Assembly (NCBI GenBank): GCA_964617695.1 | Contig: CAZTYW010000002.1 | Location: 13,140-77,139, forward strand | Direction: 5' to 3' | Length of the DNA stretch: 64,000 nt | Origin: CAZTYW01 sp964617695 | Lineage (GTDB): Bacteria; Chloroflexota; Dehalococcoidia; UBA2247; RBG-13-53-26 | Part shown: positions 61,647 to 64,000 of the stretch, one piece after another | How the letters are laid out: each line of letters opens with the position of its first letter | Numbering within the stretch: the stretch's first letter is position 1 | Made by a program: the position numbers and the translations under genes | The notes under the pieces: generated by a model | What the model was told of the DNA's origin: nothing | What the model saw: the letters and a program-made list of their open reading frames with translations, nothing else | Database searches by the model: none

Positions 61647-62629
61647 GTGGAACAGAGAACTTCTCGACTTCAGAAACAGAATGAGAACCTGCGGCACAGA
61701 TCGCCCGACTCCAACGGGTGGAAGAAGCGTTGGCTTCCGAGAGGGAGAGGCTGCAGGCTCTGGTGGATGGGCTGGCTCGAACCGAGATCGGCATTGACAT
61801 AGTTGGCACCGATCACAGGATCTATTTCCAGGACGATACACTGCGACAGAGATTTGGTGAGCTTGGTGAGGAGCTGTGCTACAGAAAGTATATGGGCAGG
61901 GTGAAGCCATGTGATTCCTGCCCCGTGATGAGGGCAATAGAACGTGACACAGTAGAGAGTCGCGAGTTGCTTGCCGATAACGGATGACACTACAGGGTGC
62001 TTTCGGCGCCCTTCTCCAATCCCGACGGGACCGTTGACAAAGTTATTGAGGCGGTAATAGACGTCACTGAGCGCAAGAAGACGGAGCAAATGCTGCGCCA
62101 GTCCGAGCAGATGTTCCGGTCCATCGTGGAGAATTCCCACGCTGGCATATTCGTTGTGGATGATGCCTTCCGCTTCACTTATGCGAATGACAGGCTGTGT
62201 GAAATCCTGGGCTACCCTCAGGGGGAGATCATCGGGCGTGATTTCAGGGATTTCGTTGATGAGGATAGCAGACAGATGGTCGCAGACCGATACGTTAGCA
62301 GGCAGAAGGGGGCGGAGGTCCCTTCCCGTTACGAGTTAGGTGTTGTCCGCAAGGATGGCCAGAAGAGGCGTGTGGAGCTGAGTTCTACGGTTGTCACAGA
62401 TTCCGCGCGGAAGCCCAGGACAATCGGTCAGCTCCTGGACGTCACGGAGCGCAGGAGGGCCGTGCTGTCCCTGATGGTCAGGGGGCTGAGCAACGCCGAG
62501 ATCGCCGAGCACTTGGTCGTCAGCGCTTCTACGGTGAAGTTCCACGTCAGCAACATTCTCTCCAAGCTGGGCGTCAGCGGCAGGACTGAGGCGGTGGCCC
62601 TGGCACTGAAACACAACCTGGTGAGTTGA
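61647..62629 (+). pseudogene. PAS-LuxR transcriptional regulator, broken by a frameshift and an in-frame TGA
   Basis: Three pieces line up as one ancestral protein. From GTG 61647 a coiled-coil start ('VEQRTSRLQKQNENLR') is read; near 61690-61700 the sense continues in another frame ('QIARLQRVEEALASERERL'), implying loss of one base. That frame gives a PAS-like domain with cysteines ('GRVKPCDSCPVMRAI') up to a TGA at 61985-61987, where 'LADNG' is followed in the same frame by 'HYRVLSAPFSNPDG', the usual PAS continuation. TGA probably replaced CGA (Arg). A second PAS domain and a LuxR-type helix-turn-helix ('GLSNAEIAEHLVVSASTVKF') complete it. The part after the TGA could still be made from GTG 61997. 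Confidence 0.7.
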
Positions 62630-62756
62630 CCGCTGGTCACTTGAGCAGGTAGAATACCCGCCAGCCCCGTAGCCGGAGGGCGCGCTATGCGTATGTGGCG
62701 TCTCGGAGGGCACTCCACTGCGCTGGAGGCGGAGGGGGACCGGCGAGGTGAATGAC

Positions 62757-63218
62757 ATGAGTAGAGACCGTGTCACGTTAGCCCTGGGAATCGTCATGAC
62801 ATTGGGCAGCGTCTTGCTTGCCGCGTCCTTTCAGTTTGTGGACGACCACAGGTGGTACTGGAACGCCGCTCCTGCTGCTATGAGTGCACTCGGCGTGCTT
62901 TTGGCGGCCTACGGTGGCTTCCTGGTGGCCCGGGGCACAGGTCGGCCACCCGAGAGGCGGCCGTGGCCGATAGCCCTGGGGGCGGTCCTGGGTCTCGCCT
63001 GGAGCGCAACCGGGATCATGGCGTTCAGCCTGGCCTTTGTGGGCATGAACTACTTCTCGCCCAGCGATGCTCAAATGGGTTGGGATAGCTACCACGGCGA
63101 CTACCTGGTGGGTTGGTATCATATCAGGTTCCTGCAGTTTGCCACGGTAGCCGGAGTTCTGGCAGGTCTGGCTGTGGGCAGAGCACTGGGTGGACGCGCC
63201 GCCCGTCCTCAGATCTGA
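62757..63218 (+). CDS. Small multi-pass membrane protein of unknown function
   Basis: A 153-residue protein with about four membrane segments ('LALGIVMTLGSVLLAASF', 'MSALGVLLAAYGGFLVA', 'IALGAVLGLAWSATGIMAF', 'FATVAGVLAGLAVGRAL') and a polar loop containing 'GWDSYHGDYLVGWYHIRF' between the third and fourth. ATG 62757 has GAGG 8 bases upstream. No family is recognised. It follows the broken PAS-LuxR gene, which may once have controlled it. Confidence 0.6.
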   Translation: MSRDRVTLALGIVMTLGSVLLAASFQFVDDHRWYWNAAPAAMSALGVLLAAYGGFLVARGTGRPPERRPWPIALGAVLGLAWSATGIMAFSLAFVGMNYFSPSDAQMGWDSYHGDYLVGWYHIRFLQFATVAGVLAGLAVGRALGGRAARPQI

Positions 63219-63519
63219 GCTGGCAGGACCCAGACATGGTCGAAGAGGTTGACGCTGCAGTCGACCTTTTTCTTTGGCAACCAGAACACACATCATTCTT
63301 GGCAGGTTTTCTCGGACCTCTCTCATCTCATCGTGATCGCCTGACACTGTCGACGTGGCCCTGTACCGGCAACTTCACCTGATCGCCTGGCCAGTTGGAA
63401 GACCAGCCGACTGTACAGCCGCAGAACCCCCCGCATGCATCGGGTATGAGAAAGGGTCGTGCCTTATAATGAGTCCCGTTATGACCACGAGTCGTGAGAG
63501 ACGTCAGGAGGCAGAAGAG
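63219..63519 (+). other. Non-coding interval
   Basis: About 300 bases with no gene I can support. TATAAT lies at about 63467-63472, roughly 50 bases before the small membrane peptide gene, with no clear -35 hexamer. Confidence 0.35.
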
Positions 63520-63678
63520 ATGCGTGTTCTCTTGGGTTGCGACTTACAGGGGGCAACCCTGGAACCACTGCCAACGAGGAAGGAGCCGAGCCTGACCGCG
63601 GCCGAGGAGGTGTTTGCACAGGTTGCAGCCGCCTGTCTTGGCCTGTTCCTGCTTGCGCTCGAACTGGACCGCAACTAG
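63520..63678 (+). CDS. 52-residue putative membrane peptide
   Basis: A short frame with an excellent AGGAGG site 8 bases before ATG 63520. The first half is polar ('MRVLLGCDLQGATLEPLPTR'); the second half is a hydrophobic helix ('VFAQVAAACLGLFLLALEL') that probably spans or sits in the membrane. It lies 23 bases before a radical-SAM-like remnant, so the two may have been one unit. No family is recognised. Confidence 0.5.
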   Translation: MRVLLGCDLQGATLEPLPTRKEPSLTAAEEVFAQVAAACLGLFLLALELDRN

Positions 63679-63701
63679 CAAGACAAGAAGGGAGGACGCA
63701 A

Positions 63702-64000
63702 ATGGGGAGCGCGTGCATCGTGGAACCAGCAGGAGCGAAAGAGGCCGATGATGCCGGTGAGGTGCAAGTCAACGGGCTGGCAGGGGTCGGCCCTCATGCG
63801 CCTGCCGGGCACGGCATGGCAAAGAAGGAGCCCGACTACGTTGCCCTGTTCAACCAGTCGGTTATGTGTTTCTTCAAGAACGCTTTGCGAATCAGTCTTC
63901 GGGACATCCCTGACGCTGACCAGGCACAATTTCGCCGGTGCCACTGACGGCCGGTTCGTAAGGAAGCTCATGGCGGCGGGATGCAGGCTGTTTTTCTTCA
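63702..64000 (+). pseudogene. Radical-SAM-like gene remnant with internal deletion, runs off the window
   Basis: GTG-free ATG 63702 has GGGAGG upstream. The readable protein ends at a stop at 63947 after 'VALFNQSVMCFFKNALRISL', which I recall as the N-terminal part of a family of radical SAM proteins where the CxxxCxxC core follows. Instead, in the +1 frame from about 63899, the sequence reads 'TSLTLTRHNFAGATDGRFVR' and 'KLMAAGCRLFFF', which I recall as a stretch from the second half of the same radical SAM fold. The cysteine motif is absent. The simplest reading is a deletion of the catalytic core joining two gene ends out of frame. Confidence 0.5.

Noticed and set aside
61985..61987. In-frame TGA read as selenocysteine
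   Set aside because: The residue expected here in PAS domains is Arg, no selenoprotein family fits, and an additional frameshift upstream makes decay the simpler explanation.
1..64000. CRISPR arrays, insertion sequences, prophage or reductive dehalogenase genes
   Set aside because: No repeat-spacer arrays, transposases, phage genes or corrinoid/Fe-S dehalogenase genes were seen.

Overview
The window reads as a chromosomal segment of a GC-rich, anaerobic bacterium, most likely a Chloroflexota of the Dehalococcoidia type. This placement is inferred from gene content and arrangement (hom, small zinc-ribbon, thrC; rpsF-ssb-rpsR; rplI-dnaB-dnaD-like-dnaC-like; group 3c-like [NiFe] hydrogenase; glycyl radical enzyme) and was not tested by a database search. 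There are no insertion sequences, prophage genes or CRISPR arrays. Coding density is high, and one tRNA gene (tRNA-Ala, GGC) is present.

Layout. 1-22 kb is mostly housekeeping: the end of a B12-binding-type radical SAM gene, folE, the homoserine/threonine genes, a membrane-anchored SurA/PpiC-like foldase, rpsF-ssb-rpsR, glyA and comF, a DUF47-PiT phosphate transport pair, tilS, mtaB, an HtpX-type protease carrying an EF-hand-like loop, and a replication operon (rplI-dnaB-dnaD-like-tandem dnaC-like). 22-28.5 kb is accessory: a crotonase, a secreted von Willebrand A protein, and a glycyl radical enzyme followed by an amidohydrolase-like gene. 28.6-43.4 kb is a run of twelve minus-strand genes that looks like one catabolic locus. 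It contains an acetone-carboxylase-like three-subunit enzyme (alpha, gamma, beta), a type III CoA-transferase, two paralogous 3-hydroxyisobutyrate-dehydrogenase-like reductases, an iron-sulfur flavoprotein, a nitronate-monooxygenase-like flavoenzyme, a degenerate short acyl-CoA-ligase-like protein, and LivK/LivH/LivM-type transporter parts without LivF/LivG ATPases. A NarL-type two-component system follows (43.7-46.3 kb), then recO, recR, ybaB, dnaX and ybeY.

50.5-56.5 kb encodes a cytoplasmic [NiFe] hydrogenase with MvhA-, MvhG- and MvhD-like subunits, but with a GltD-like iron-sulfur flavoprotein in the place where HdrA is usually found, plus the maturation protease. radA, clpC and tRNA-Ala follow. 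The last 3 kb is decaying: a PAS-LuxR regulator gene with a frameshift and an in-frame TGA, a small membrane protein, a tiny membrane peptide, and a radical-SAM-like gene that seems to have lost its catalytic core by deletion.

How the genes may work together (inference). The 28.6-43.4 kb locus fits import of a small organic acid or ketone-like compound, ATP-dependent carboxylation, CoA transfer and NAD(P)-linked oxidation or reduction. The hydrogenase could feed electrons from H2 through MvhD and the GltD-like flavoprotein to NAD(P) and ferredoxin. I found no wholly new defence or mobile system. The most unusual items are the orphan glycyl radical enzyme with a non-canonical cysteine motif, the acetone-carboxylase-like locus, the HdrA-less hydrogenase, and the tandem helicase-loader ATPase.
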